DNA of 64,000 nt from assembly GCA_030280995.1 (NCBI GenBank), contig JASXTE010000011.1, positions 5,737,501 through 5,801,500 on the forward strand, in the 5' to 3' direction. Source of the stretch: Hemileia vastatrix (lineage: Eukaryota; Basidiomycota; Pucciniomycetes; Pucciniales; Zaghouaniaceae). The notes below the pieces were generated by a model that ran no database searches, was not told the origin of the DNA, and saw nothing but the letters and a program-made list of their open reading frames with translations. This document shows positions 1-12,185 of this stretch, in pieces. Both the position numbers and the translations under genes were made by a program. Position 1 is the stretch's first letter; each line of letters begins with the position of its first letter.

Positions 1-857
1 TAATCGGTTGCCAAAGTCAATGAAGTCAAATACAAGTGTATACATAAACCTCATGGGGAAAGCAAATGTTCCCATGATTACCATAATAAGACACACAAAC
101 AGATGTCTCACTAATTTAAGCAAGTAGAGTATCATATATGACTTGTTAGATTTTCATTCATGAAATAAAAATAAAACTTGACAACCTATATTAGACCCCA
201 TACTTTTGTTTTCTACCTAATGTTTTATTTTTTACATTACCTTTGTTTCTTAACTTATGAATCCAGTTGACCAACTCTAGCTTTTCAGTCATTTTATCTA
301 AAAAATTAAAATAAAATCAATCTAACTGAAAAAAATAATAAAATTGGATTAAAAATACCTGAAATAGTTTGAGTAAGTCCCATAAAATTTATAAAGAAGT
401 TTCCAAAAAATTTGCAAAAAGTTCCAAAAAAATGCATTTTGAAGTCTCCAAAAAATCCCCCATATGTTCACAGAAATGTTCCAAAAAGATCCAAAAAATT
501 GTTCCAAAAGTTCTCCAAAAGTCCCCAAACAAGTTTCCCTAAGGTTCCTAGAACAGTGGCAAAAATTTCCAAAATAAGTGCCAAAAAAACTCCAGAAAAG
601 CACCAAAAAAAACCTTGAAATCAATTAAAATGATTTCAAAACATTTATTAATTTTTTCTGAATGATTATAATTGATTTTAGTGAAAAAAAGACCCATAAT
701 AGCCAAATATTAACTAAAAATCACTGGGAAGTGCTCAGAATCTGTTTCCAAATTTTTTTAGTAGTAAAAAAGAGCAAAAACTTCCCAAAACATCTAAAAA
801 AAGTAGAAAATTATTGTAAAAGGTTTCCAAATGATTCTGAAGCCATAAAGAATAATA
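1..857. other. AT-rich sequence without a recognisable gene
   Basis: No coding signal or known repeat is visible here apart from the TTCCAAAAA-rich stretch listed separately. Reading frames are short and of low complexity on both strands. The left flank of the first MITE closes the interval, with its TAATA duplication at 853-857. Confidence 0.6.
405..620. repeat. Degenerate TTCCAAAAA low-complexity array
   Basis: The + strand is built from loosely repeated units of the type GTTCCAAAAA, TCTCCAAAAA and GTCCCCAAA, about 10-20 bases apart without a fixed period. It looks like a decayed minisatellite or slippage-prone tract. The open frames across it, on either strand, are by-products of this composition (Lys/Pro/Ser-rich or Phe/Leu/Trp-rich) and are not called as genes. 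Confidence 0.5.
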
Positions 858-1055
858 GGGGGTATCAAAGTTAGAAATTTGTGATAATTTAAAAGATATT
901 TAATGATACAAATATAAAGCTACAGAGTCAACATTACTTCTCAGTAAACAGGTGTTTTTTGGGAACAATATGCCACATATGAAAAAATAATCATGGTTGA
1001 TTTGGTGTAAAAAAGAGGTTATTTAATATGGAGGATTTCTAACTTTGATACCCCC
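858..1055 (+). mobile_element. MITE copy 1 (GGGGGTATCAAAG family)
   Basis: A 198-bp element starts with GGGGGTATCAAAGTTAGAAA and ends with AACTTTGATACCCCC, an imperfect terminal inverted repeat of about 20 bp. It is flanked by TAATA on both sides (853-857 and 1056-1060). It has no coding capacity. Three more copies at 11622, 15828 and 46257 have nearly the same length and internal sequence, so this is a short non-autonomous DNA transposon. Confidence 0.88.
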
Positions 1056-1060
1056 TAATA

Positions 1061-2839
1061 ACACCAAAAAACGCCAAAAAGCCATTAAATCAAAAATATA
1101 AAAGATGGAGAACTAAGAAAAGAAGGAAAAATTAACAGATTAATCAGTTATGAAAAGAAAAAATATGATAAAAATGAAAAGATAGACAAAAAATAGACAA
1201 AAAAACATTTCATCAGCAATTAAATTACATAAAAGGAGAGAGGTACTTACCTCAAGAGCTGTGAAGTCAGAAGTGTTAGAGCCAATAATTAGTGATTGAA
1301 GTGAGAGATGAAGAGAAGAAAAGATATATTAGTGAGATTGAATCTTAGAACTGTTATGCAATTGAAAATGATATGTGATTTCAAGCATAAGAGCTGAACC
1401 AAAAAAATTTAAACTGGGAAACTTGGGAATTTAATTGCACAAAATTGTAAATTAGTCAAGCTAGGCCTTCAAAATGATAAAGTTTGATTTTTAGTATTTT
1501 AGAATGCATAGCACTGGTTTGGGATGATGAAGTACTGCTAGATTCTATTGGTGGAGGTAGTTAAGAATAAGAATTGGTATCAGAATTAACCATTAGGCTA
1601 AGAGCTAGAGCTGTAGAAGTGATCACAAGTTGATGGAAGACTGAAAGTAGCTTGTTATGTAAGTGAACAGTGATTAATATTAAGAATACATGTATGATTA
1701 AGGTATTGATTAAGTTCTAGTAAGTCACATACCTCACTCTTATGAATAACCTCTTAAGGAATCAGTGAAAAAATATAGGTGTTGAAGTTTATGTATCTAG
1801 TGTTGACTAATAATGATGAAGAAAGGTAATATTTTTATGAATTTTTTAACCCAAAATAAGAAAATTTTGGGGATAAATATCCTGTCAAAATACACCTGTC
1901 CAGAGTGGGTGTATTTAATTTTTTGATGGCATGTTTGGTACCTTTTTTGTGGCATATTTGGTAAATTTTGAGACCCCCTAATATATTTATTTCTTATTAG
2001 AGGATTCCAAACTTTGAACATTAGAACTTAAAGATAATCCATCAATTTGAAGCAAATTAGTAATAATATATATATATATATAAGCCACACTGGCCCCAAC
2101 ACAGGTTCATTCTATAATTGAAATTGTATGCTTTTTTTGTTCAAACTACTCTTTCTCCACAATAAAATTTAGCTTAAGTATATGTAAAATAGCTCATTTA
2201 TTGTAAAAGCTTGAAGCTGATTTGGTTTTTAATAAGCACTTAATTCAAGTGCTTATTTGTGAAATTTGACAACTCCTATATAAATTTATACATATTTATC
2301 TTTATTATATTATAAATTTATTCTTCTAAAGCTATTAAAATTCTGACCCTCAAATTTAAGTGAATTATTAATCTAAATTATTAAATTTCAAAAATTTTAC
2401 TTCAAAATCATAAATAAAATATTTTAAAGTAGTCAAATATCAGTCTTGAATATAAATCATAATCATGGATAAATTTTTTTAGCTTTACCATTTGAAAGTG
2501 GTGGAGATGCTACCATTTTTTAGTGAGAGAAAGTACTAAGAGTCTCACATTGAACTTAGTTTATTCCAGGTAACATTTACCATCATAATATGCCTCTTAA
2601 TATGGCTTTATTTTTTAGAGAATGATTTTGAGAGAAAATTTTGAGTAAAAACAATTTATTGAACCTCAATATTGAGAGACAAGGACATAAAACAAGAAGG
2701 AAGAAACAGAAAAACCCAAGTCAGAGTATAAGCCTTATTTAAAGGATGAGAGTATGGTTTTGTATCAAGCATATAAGATTTTAGTTAAGAATAAGACTCA
2801 GGGATAAGAAGAAAATTATTTTAAGTATTATCTGAAAAG
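1061..2839. other. AT-rich sequence without a recognisable gene
   Basis: I see no supported gene here. Minor items are a short (AT)n tract near 2067-2082 and an inverted repeat AATACACC/GGTGTATT near 1890-1915. A GAGACCCCCTAATA string near 1971 resembles one MITE end, but no partner end was found. The last 250 bases may already belong to the decayed retroelement that follows. Confidence 0.5.
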
Positions 2840-4903
2840 AGTATTTAATGATTTTCCTCCTCAGGAAACAGTGTGGTATGCACCTCAAAACAGAGGAACA
2901 ATTAGTGATATAAAGACAAAGGATTTTAGTGCAAAAGAATTCCTTACTAGAATTGTGTGTTTTTTTAGATACAAAGGATAAAAAATTGAAGAAAAAGGTG
3001 AAGAGGTCAGTGTGCTTGTATTTAAAAACTAGTTCATCCCATGATTCATATTTTTGGGAGAACTATGGTTGTTTGAAGCACAGAAAAAAAATTAAAAGGC
3101 AGAGGTTATTCACAGTGACTCAAAGTGTGAAGCTTTTGTGAAAATTGCCTAAAGAAACAGAATAAAATAGGTACTTAATCTTTGATTTGGATGATATACT
3201 TAAAAGGTATATAAAAAAAGGATGTGTTAAGGATCCTTAAGTATTTAAGGAATTCTGTGTGGAATTTAATGAAACTGTAGAGTAATTGGTCAGAAATGAA
3301 GATCTAAGAGATATAGATTATTCATTGCCATGATTTTTTGAAGTATTAGCACCAGAAGTTGAGGATTGGGAAAAGAGATTCTTAGACCAGAAAATAATAT
3401 TGGCAAGTAAGTGTGATGAAAATTACAAGTATACAGAGTTAGGGGAAGTAGGGAAGGCAGAGGAAGCATAAATTAAGCTGTGATGGGTGGGGCAGAAAGC
3501 AGAAAAAGTAGCATTGGACAAGTCTGAAATTGAAATACTTGAGATCAGATTGGATAGCAGCACTTTTGCTGCTTCTCTTCCATCCAAAAAGAAACAACAG
3601 AAGCAAGGGTCAGTCATGGAGACTATTTACCATTTGGAAAAGGCACTTTTTGAGGTACAAGACTGAGTAAATATTATAAAACCAAGAATAAAACCCAAAC
3701 TTCTAGGTTTTCTAGTTTAGTATGTTAATATTGTAATAAAGAAATACATACTTGAACTTGCTGAAAGTTTCTGCAAAAGGATAAAGATGATAAAGTAGTC
3801 TTTGATGATAAAGATTCCTTGGTGACATCAGGTGGAGCTAGGGTTACAAAAAATAAGGCGAGAGGTATGCATGGGGATTTTATTGACTGTGTAAATAAAA
3901 AGAAATGGTTCCCACCTCTCTTAAAGGGAAAGAGACGGAAAAAATAGTTCAAGTCAGTTGAATAGTAAAGAGTCAAAAAAGTTTAATTATGCTTTTATAT
4001 TTGCTGTATTTGATTTAATACAAAGGGAAGGCACTGTAGCAGATCCACTCATCGCTGCAAGAGTGCCAAACATAGGAAAGAAGTGAAAGGTCCTACAGTC
4101 TCTAGACCTAGAAGGAAAGGAGTAAAGTACACTTATTAAGCTGAATATTTTAAGCACAATGAGACCCTAAGAGAGAAAGGAGCTGTAAAGGAGAAAGATT
4201 ATAATGATGTAGTTGTCGGTAATGAAGAATTCTGGGCTGAAAACCCAACTGATTAAATGCCAGGAGCTTTTTATTATACCCTTAAAAACCCACCTGTGAG
4301 AACTAAAGAGGAATATTAACCATCTCAAGCCAGAGTCAGAATTTAATTCCCAGTTCATATTGAATATCATAAAGTTTCTGAAGATTTTGTAAGTGAATAT
4401 ATGAAAGTTACAGTAGCAGTACCACTGGGAGTTCTCATGGTAGTAGTGCCAGATTTTTCCAATTTCTTTATGGAAAAAATAAGGCATCAGAAGGTAAGTA
4501 ATGGTGTTCAATTCAATATTATTGAAAAGAGTTAGTTTAAATTGTTAAAAAAGAAAGAGGCCCTCATTATGAGGGGAAATATAGCAACTTAATGCTTTCC
4601 ATTAATGGTAAAAAGATTAGAGTGCTAGTTGATTCAGGCTAGAAAATTAATTTTGTATCCTCAAACGATGCAGTAGACCTAGGAATTCTTGTCAAATATG
4701 GAGAAAGTACTGATTTTGGAGTTGGAGAAGTGCAGATACCTGTTATAGGGGTAGCTGAATTTATAAAAACTGGAGTAGCTGGAGCTGAGAGGGATTGAAC
4801 CTTTTCTACTCTTATAAGAACAGTAAAACCAGTTTTAAGAATGCCTTTTTTGATGGAATATTCATCTAAAACTTATTATTGGTTGGATATGACTATTGGA
4901 GTT
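2840..4903 (+). pseudogene. Decayed retroelement remnant, Gag-like to aspartic protease
   Basis: This is a heavily mutated + strand coding relic. Stretches of sensible protein occur with stops and frame changes between them: an acidic helical segment around 3190-3460 (for example LAPEVEDWEKRF) and a Lys-rich segment near 3500-3660. A protease-like segment near 4590-4790 reads VLVDSG followed by a stop and then KINFVSSNDAVDLGILV, as expected for a retroviral-type protease with a D-S-G active site. The Gag-then-protease order fits an LTR retrotransposon, but this is not the chromovirus family that dominates the window. It is cut at 4903 by the LTR-like repeat R; a colinear-looking continuation is at 46982-47436. 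The family was not identified. Confidence 0.5.
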
Positions 4904-5121
4904 TGTCAGTGTATGCTATTATTTAAGTATTATTTAATAGTAAATATTAATGGTCCTAATACTTATTTATAAATGATATATAGATTAAACCTCAGGGAAA
5001 GACTAAGAAAATAGTTATTATCAACTTTAACTCACAATATTTGGATTAGTGCAGACTAGTGGTGGAAAATAGGCTAATAAAATATAGATTTAGCTAATAT
5101 AAATATAATATCAATTTATAA
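4904..5121 (-). repeat. R repeat, segment 1 (solo-LTR-like, interrupted)
   Basis: It begins TGTCAGTGTATGC and matches 12186-12404 closely (shared segments such as TTAATGGTCCTA and CTTATTTATAAATGAT). The match is cut at TTTATAA, where E-outer starts, and resumes at 36147. Read on the minus strand, the three segments form an LTR-like unit of about 1.18 kb. It begins T(T)TCAGCC...CCAGGACTGAGTA at 46981, very like the LTR starts of D and D', and ends ...CACTGACA here. No clear TSD was found for R. Confidence 0.65.
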
Positions 5122-5152
5122 CACCACACAATCACCACGCAATATGGGGGGT

Positions 5153-5170
5153 GGACTTGCTAGCAAGTCC
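5153..5170. other. Subterminal 18-bp perfect palindrome, E1 left TIR
   Basis: GGACTTGCTAGCAAGTCC, perfect dyad symmetry, 20 bases inside the element end. It is the likely core of a transposase-binding site or of a cruciform; the role is inference. Confidence 0.85.
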
Positions 5171-5570
5171 GCAACCTTGAACCCTAATTCATATCTTTTT
5201 GAGCACACATTGAGGAAGTGATGAAACCATCATGAAGAAGTATTGAATTTACTTTGAACACACCTTGAAGCTCATGTGAACACAAATGGGGCTACAAGGG
5301 CTGGAAAGGCTGGAGAGAGGGGTGAGGAAGGGTGTATGGGGTAGCGAAAAGGTTGGGAAAGAGTTGGAAGGGAAGATTAAGGGTTCCGAGGCATTTTAAA
5401 TGAAGAAAAGGGTCTGGGAGAGGTTGAGAGGGGTGAAATGGGGATCAAAAGAGGATGGCATACAATGGGGCTGGGAGGATAGCGAAAGGCATGGGAAGGG
5501 AAGACAAGCATGTGTTGATAGAATTGAAAGGGATGGAGATTGGTGCAAACAGAGTGTGAAAATAGGAGGA

Positions 5571-5604
5571 TGAACTCTGTTCTTCGGGCGAAGAACAGAG
5601 TTCA
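5571..5604. other. Perfect hairpin in the centre of E1
   Basis: Arms TGAACTCTGTTCTTCG and CGAAGAACAGAGTTCA are exact reverse complements around a 2-base GG loop. The matching site in E63 (about 63926-63949) keeps pairing in the inner arm although two paired positions changed (CTTCG..CGAAG to CTTTG..CAAAG). Confidence 0.85.
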
Positions 5605-5981
5605 CTTCCATAAAATATTAGCTGAAACATAGTTTTCAATTCTGTAAAAACAGTTGTAAGTAATAGAAAAAGTCACTGATTTTTTTTATATGTAATCTGA
5701 AATTTTTTAATAAAATTATTGTATTTAAGAATTGCAATATTGTCAATCAATTTTTATTGATCAAATTAATTTAATAAAGTATTATTTTAATAAGCTGTTT
5801 CAAAAAATACTTTGCATTGAGTAGACTCATGGAATGATTTTTTCTGGCTTCCATTCAGTTATCCTCACACTTTCACTATGTTTTCAATATAGATCCATTG
5901 TTATTTGTGTGATACTTCAAGTGAAAGTTCAGTATTACTTCAGTCTGAGTTCCATCTGATTTCCATCTGACTTCAAGTTGC

Positions 5982-5999
5982 GGACTTGCTAGCAAGTCC
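5982..5999. other. Subterminal 18-bp perfect palindrome, E1 right TIR
   Basis: Same GGACTTGCTAGCAAGTCC as in the left TIR, again 20 bases from the element end. Confidence 0.85.
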
Positions 6000-6030
6000 T
6001 CCCCCTATATTGCGTGGTGAATATGGGGTA

Positions 6031-6048
6031 AGACTTGCTAGCAAGTCC
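6031..6048. other. Subterminal palindrome, E-outer left TIR
   Basis: AGACTTGCTAGCAAGTCC, one change away from the perfect 18-bp palindrome of E1. It lies in the E-outer sequence that resumes after E1. Confidence 0.8.
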
Positions 6049-7043
6049 GCAACCTTGAACCTAAATTCATATCTAATTGAGCACACATTGAGGTAGTGAT
6101 GAAACAATAAGGAATAAAGTGTGAAAATACATTGAAACTCTGATGAAGATAGCTTGATTATTTATTGAAGACATGTGAACATTTTTTGAAACAATTTTGA
6201 AGCATTAAAAACAAATTTTTGTAATGGTATGTTAAAATCAGCCCTCCCCACAGCTAAGCAAGTCTGGAAAGCTAAAATATGTTTACAATAATTTTATACT
6301 TTGTTGCATGTAAAACTAGACACAACCCAATTTAAATTGAAAGAAAATTGAATTTAAATGTTCAAATAATTTTACTTAATTGTTAATATATGATGAAATT
6401 ATAAGGCACTAAAGTAAATCATTCAAGAAAAATATTTTGTGAATTTATATCTTCCATTAAATTTCCCCAGAAAGAATTAGAAAAATAAATTTAATTCTAA
6501 TAATTCAAAAAAATTTTAGTAACCATTATTAATATTAAAAATACCTGAAAAATGTAAAACACTTATAAAAATGTAAAACACTTATAAAAATGAAGGGAAT
6601 AATACTTTGGTGATAAAAAAAAGCTCTAATATAAATATCTATTCTGTATTCTATTCAATAAATAAAAAAGATATGCATGTAATAGTATTTTTTACAATAT
6701 ATTTACCTTTATCTTCAAAATATGAAAAAAAAGACATAAAATGAAATTTTATTAGAATGAATAGTATATAAGTTTTTTTGATTCCTATTTTATTTTTTAA
6801 GTTTATTCCATTCCTGTTTCCATTCTATATAACATATTTCTCATATTTTATTATTATTTTACTTTGTAGAACACTATTACTTACCTCTCCATTCCTACCT
6901 TTTGTCTTACATAAACTGACTTCTTCAATATTATTCCCCTATTAAAAATTTCTTTTATTTTCTCTCAACACACTTATTTCCATGATTTTAAGCCCCTTCT
7001 TCTGCTATCAAGTGCTCTCTGACCCTTTTAAAGTGTACCTACC
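6049..7043. other. Body of E-outer, no gene
   Basis: The first ~80 bases are homologous to the E1 left end (GAGCACACATTGAGG and following). The rest is AT-rich with a short tandem repeat (TGTAAAACACTTATAAAAA, twice, near 6555-6590). No coding signal was found. Confidence 0.55.
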
Positions 7044-8311
7044 TATTGGCCAGTTTGTCTAGAAGAAGGGGAATAAAAGGAGACAAGGAAGAGGAAGGAG
7101 AAGGAGGAAAAATTCAAAGATAAAAGAAGAGAAGAGAGAAAAAGGACTAAAAGATAAAGTGACAATGATAAAATGGATTTGATAGAACTAATGGCAATGG
7201 GTGAACTGGATTACAATAGTAAGTATTTTATATTCTCTCTGCTTAAATATAAATCACTAATGATTAAAAATCTTAAAGCAACCTTTTGATTTATTTGATA
7301 TTTAAGGGGACAGAAGCAAAACAACAAATAAAAGATAATAATATAGTATTTTAGAATATTGTAAGTAATGTAAGTGATGGGCTGAAGGGGATTACCCAAG
7401 ACCTTTTTATAGGCAAGGGGTCCTCTGAAGTGCCACTAAATTGTATATACAAAGTGATAATATAGTGAAATAAAAAAAAATATAAGTAAAACCTGGATAT
7501 TGAGAGAAAAATATGAAACAAGTAATTAAACCCATGAGTAAGAAACTAATTTTCCAATCCTATATTCCCAAACCAGTTAATTAAAATAATGAGTAACTAA
7601 ACAAGTTTGTAACATGAGAAACTGTGAGTAATATACCTAAAACAGACATTAAAATGAGTTTCAAGTGGTTTTAATTGAACCAATACAATCATGCCATTTT
7701 GATGAAAAAATTTATATAATCAATTCAATCCTAGTATAAAACAGAAATAAGTAATTTTCTTCAACTATTTAATTAGAGTAATAAATAATTTAAGTGAAAA
7801 CAAGTAACTAATTTAATGAACTACTAATTTAAAATAAGTATTTGAATATGTTTTATTAATTAAGTGTTTTAACTTAATTAATAACTTTTCTGACACAATT
7901 AAGGGTCAAAAAAACCCAATATTTATGGATTATAACATATGAAAAGATTTATTTAATATATAAATTTAATTAATTAAATTTTAATTGCTTTATGATTCAA
8001 TTTTACAATTGTAATTATAATATATGCTTATAATTAATTAATCATAAATTTATGAACATTAAATACATAAAAATGCGCCATGATTTATAGAATATAATAT
8101 ATATTATGTTTTATGTAAGTGTATAAATAAATTATTAAATAATAAAATTAATATAATACTGATTTTACTTCTTTTTAATAAAATGTTTATATAATTTTAT
8201 TATCCAATAAAATATTATTTTAAATACATAAAACACTTAAATTTATTGCCTCTTATGGTTCCAATAAAGTATTATACATTTTACTGGGCTTCTGAGGCAG
8301 CCTGGCTGACA
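7044..8311 (-). repeat. LTR of gypsy G
   Basis: On the minus strand it begins TGTCAGCCAGGCTGCCTC at 8311 and ends CTAGACAAACTGGCCAATA at 7044 (terminal CA mutated to TA). It is immediately preceded by the purine tract GAGTGAGGGAG, the arrangement seen at the 3' LTRs of A and B. A TATA-like TATAAAAAGG on the minus strand near 7402-7412 sits in the CCTTGCC...CTTGGGTAA context shared with LTRs A and B. Confidence 0.85.
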
Positions 8312-8343
8312 CTCCCTCACTCTAAAAAACAATAAAAGATATG

Positions 8344-11300
8344 CTAAAATTTTTTCTTTCTATACTTTTTTAACAGAGTAGGAAGGTTAAAAATTTCTTT
8401 TACAGGTATCCATGAATCATGTTCAGATGATTTATTTTTATATCTCAAATAATATTCAATACCCTTTTCAGAAGTGATAATTCTATCATTTAGAATTTTA
8501 TCAATTTCTGAAGTTTCTGTGACCTCCTGAGGATTTTTCTTAGGTCTTGCCCTTCTTTTGGGAAATAATTCACTGTTGGAAGTATAAGTTTTAAGCAAGG
8601 AAATGGGGAAAACAGGATGTTTTTTATCATATGGAGAATAAAATACAACTTCTACTGCATTATCTCCAACCATTCCTTTAACAACAAATGGTCCTACAAA
8701 AGGATCTTTTAATTTATTGTTGCCCTGTAAATTGAAATGGACAGTAGATATCAACACTTCATCACCCTAGTTAAATGTGTATTCTTTATGGGATTTATCC
8801 CATCTTTTCTTCTCATATTCAAATGCCTTATCAATACAGCTTTGAGCATGTTTTCTGCATAGCTGTAACATTTGCATAAAAAGATTTCACACCGGGGTGT
8901 AATTCCAACTTTGGTAATTTATTATTGAGAATTTGAGAAGGAGTATTTGGAACTTAAACTAGCCAAATCTCAAAAGACTTTTTCTCAGTGAAAGAGTGAA
9001 CAGTGCTATTATAAGCAAATTTAAGACCTGGTATTAGAGTACCCCGGTCATGAGTAAATGTTTTATTGTCTTTATATTCTAATCCAAAGGTTCAATACCT
9101 TCTAATAATATCCTCTAGAGTTTGAATAATTCTTTCAGCTAAACCATAAGTTTGGGGATGGTTACCAGTAGATAATTTCAACTCACAGCCACATATATCC
9201 ATCAATGGCATCCAAAAGTCAGAGGTAAATTTAGGGTCTCTGTCAGAGATGATGGCTTTGGGAAATCCAAAAATATTAAACATATGTGACCACCATAAAA
9301 AAGCTAAATATTTGGTTGAGAAATATTTACGGGTGGGAATAAACTTACACATTTTTCAGAATCTATCCACTATTACCCAACAAGAATTATAACTATCTTT
9401 CCCTGCTGCAGGAAGACCAGTGACAAAATCCATACTAATGATTTTCCAAGGAGAATCAAGTGTTTCAATATGTTGCATTAATCCTGCTCTTTTACCTGTC
9501 AATCTTTTAGATTTTTGGTAAGAATCACAGGATTCAACATATAATTTTGTGTCCTCAGACATATTAGCCCACCAAGAAGTGTTTTTAATCCTGATTATGA
9601 TTTTTGAAAGATCAAAATGACCTACTAATATGTCATAATGACAAAGTTTTAATATGGTTTCTTTCATGGAAGGAGAAATAACAATGAAATTAGTAAGTTT
9701 TCTCCTGCAGTAAATATAACCATCTTTAATTAAAAACTTTCCTTTATTCAAAGAATTTTAGTACTTTGGAGGAAGAGTTCTTATTAATGTTTGAGTAGAA
9801 GCATTATTTGGATCATTTAATATTGTAACTTATTTATTTAAATCAGAATTTTTTTCTTATGAATGCAGAATTAATTGAAATAGTTCCTCTTCCAAATCAA
9901 CAATATATATAGCATGTATATGAAATGTATCACATTCAGGTACATAAGCTGAATTGGAGACATCATTTGGAAGAGGCAATCTAGACAACATATCTACATT
10001 GGAATGAACATTACCAGCTCTGTGAATAATAGTCATTCTAAATCTGTATTCTTGAACAGCAAGTTTCCTCCTAAACATATGTCTATTTGGTGCTTTCAAG
10101 TTTAAGAGGGATTTTACAGCACTGAAATCAGTAAATAATTCAAATTTTTGATCATCTAGGTAGTAATGAAGCTTTTATAAAGCCCATACAACTTCTAAGA
10201 GCTCTAATTGAGTGGTACCATGCTTTAATTCACTATTTCTCAATGTTCTTGAAATATAAAAAATTACTATTTCTGAACATTTATAATTTATAATTTGTTT
10301 CTGGTGGAGGGAAGCTCCTAGTTCAACAAAACTTGCATCTGTGTAGAGGACAAAAGGTTTATTGAAGTCTGGGAGAGCCAGGATTGGGGAAGTCATTAAA
10401 AATTTCTTTAATGTGTCAAAAGCTTTTTGAGTATCCTCATTCCATATATAAGCTACATCCTTTCTGGTTAATTTGGTTAGGGGTAGGGCTATGACTTGAT
10501 AATATTTAATGTATTGTCTATAGTAACCACACATTTTGAAAAACTTTCTATTTTCCTTACAGAAGTTGGTGCTTTCAAATTCTGGATAGCAGAAATTTTA
10601 CCCTGGTACACACATATTTGTAAGCCAGAAACAACATGACCCAGGACTTTCAGGGATTGAAAGCCAAATTTACACTTTTTTAAGGATAGATTCATGTTAA
10701 TGTCATCCATTTTTTGGAAGATTCTTCCTAAGTGCTAGATATGTTCATCAAAAGTTTTAGAAAAAGCTATTATATCATCAATATAAACCATTAAACATCC
10801 TTCAATTATCTCCTGATGAAATGTATTATCCATTACTTTTTGAAACAATGAAGGGGTATTCTTAGGGCCAAAAAGCATCCTAACATATTCATAAAATCCC
10901 ATATGAGTTTCAATTAGTGAAAAATTCTGGGAGGATTTTTCAACAGGTATTTGATGATAACCCTTATTACCATCTAGGCAACTAATAAACTCTGCTCCCT
11001 GAAAGGTTGCATGTATGGAGCTCATCCTTGGTAAAGGGTAAATATCATATACTGTGTAAGTATATAAGGCTCTATAATCCCCACACAATCTAGCCTTATC
11101 TTTCTCATAAGAGATCAAGACTGGAGAGATGACACAATAACTTGAGTAACATCTACTTTTTCAATAATATTCATTTTTAATGAGGTAGAAATATTATCTT
11201 CAATGTCTTTCCTCTTAGTGGGGAAGCAGGATAAGGGTTTTTCTTCAGGCTAGGAGGAATATCACTCAAATTACATGATAAAGAAATTTTCATTTCTTCT

Positions 11301-12060
11301 TTAACAACTTGCAATTCATGGGATCCATGAGAAAAAGCCATAGGAAAAGAAGTAACTAAATAAATTATAGAATATTTCTGGCCACCAGTTAAATGATCAC
11401 CAAATGAAGCATTATTGATTTCAGACAATAAATCTTCCATTTCCTCTTTTGGTCTTCCTTTACACTGAATCAATGAATTACAAGATTTTAACAGGTGTGC
11501 AGAATGTTTTTTAGAAGGAGAAATTTTAAATTTTCTTTTTCCATTCATGCCTAATGTGAAACAGTTGTTTGCTGGATCCAACTTGATACCAAACATGGTT
11601 AAAATGTCATTACCCATAATAGGGGGCATCAAAGTTAGAAAATTGTAATTATTTAAAAGGTGTTTCACAGCACAAAAAGAAATCCACAAACTCAACATTA
11701 ATTCTAAATAAAAAGGTATTTTTGGGGGCACAGTATGGCATATTTTAAAAAATAATTATGGCTGATTTGGAGGAGAAAAGAGTTATTTTGAAATGAAAAA
11801 ATTATAACTTTGATACTCCCTAAAAAACCAATTGCTTAAGTTATCAATTTTCATCACAGCAAATTCACACACAGCTATGACAAAGCCACCATTATATTTA
11901 AAAAATAAAGTAGATTTGTACTTGCCAATTGGACATAAAAAAGATCAATAACCTCTTCATTTTTCAGACATTATAGGTAACAATTTACTATGATAATTAT
12001 TATCTATTGATGCAAGTGCCTTTTCAGACACTACACCACCACTCTAGAAAGTCCTATAGT
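8344..12060 (-). pseudogene. Broken pol of gypsy G (protease to chromodomain)
   Basis: Consecutive fragments in changing frames cover Pol in order. From 12060 downward: a protease tail (VVSEKAL-like); GNDILTMFGIKLDPANN at ~11600; RT at 11118-10735 with CLDGNKGYHQ and YIDDII; the RT thumb and RNase H (YTDAS) at 10710-10175; integrase zinc region and start of the core at 9751-9356; integrase core at 9352-9092 (ISDRDPKFTSDFW); then the GPF module, a decayed AT-hook and chromodomain at 8757-8344. Multiple stops and frameshifts, plus the MITE at 11622-11820, make it non-functional. Stretches are very close to the intact element A. Confidence 0.88.
11622..11820 (+). mobile_element. MITE copy 2, inserted in gypsy G pol
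   Basis: A 199-bp copy of the GGGGGTATCAAAG family with slightly mutated ends (GGGGGCATC / GATACTCCC). The left flank is TAATA and the right flank TAAAA. The equivalent uninterrupted codons in element A (MGNDILTMFG preceded by NWFI) show that the pre-insertion sequence held a single TAATA, so five bases were duplicated. Confidence 0.88.
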
Positions 12061-12185
12061 ACTAGCTGTAGGCCTTGAACAAGGGAGTTGGAGTAAAACT
12101 GGAGAGAAAAACCCCTGTCCCTTTGAGAAATACCAGGTGAGATTTATTTGCTACAGAAAATTAGAGATTGTTACTATACCCCTTC

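Larger units (their letters stand above)
5133..6019 (+). mobile_element. E1: 887-bp TIR element with palindromic ends
   Basis: It starts CACCACGCAATATGG and ends ATATTGCGTGGTG. The inverted ends match over about 45 bp and each contains the perfect palindrome GGACTTGCTAGCAAGTCC. The direct repeat AAT lies at 5130-5132 and 6020-6022, and removing the element restores the E-outer end CACCACACAATATGGGG. Inside are a polypurine-rich left half (about 5280-5560), a perfect hairpin at 5571-5604 and an AT-rich right half. It has no plausible protein. The copy at 63506 is the same family in the other orientation. Confidence 0.85.
7044..12060 (-). mobile_element. Gypsy G: minus-strand chromovirus remnant (one LTR plus pol)
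   Basis: Read on the minus strand, it runs from the protease region (~12060) through RT, RNase H, integrase and chromodomain to a polypurine tract and a complete LTR (8311 down to 7044). The LTR length, 1268 bp, equals that of B once B's MITE is removed, so G belongs to the A/B lineage. The gag, leader and upstream LTR are missing: homology stops at about 12060, where unrelated sequence and R copy 2 follow. A MITE sits in the protease/RT spacer. No second TSD can be found because one end is lost. Confidence 0.85.

Noticed and set aside
349..874. Lys- or Phe/Trp-rich frames on both strands
   Set aside because: Low-complexity TTCCAAAAA-type sequence; no domain, no conserved start.
1960..2020. 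Possible fifth MITE (GAGACCCCCTAATA and TTATTAGAGGATTCC)
   Set aside because: Only one end-like string, no partner end at the expected distance, no internal similarity.
5396..5639. Two overlapping minus-strand frames in E1
   Set aside because: They are the complement of the polypurine tract and hairpin; the same region in E63 is not open in the same way.
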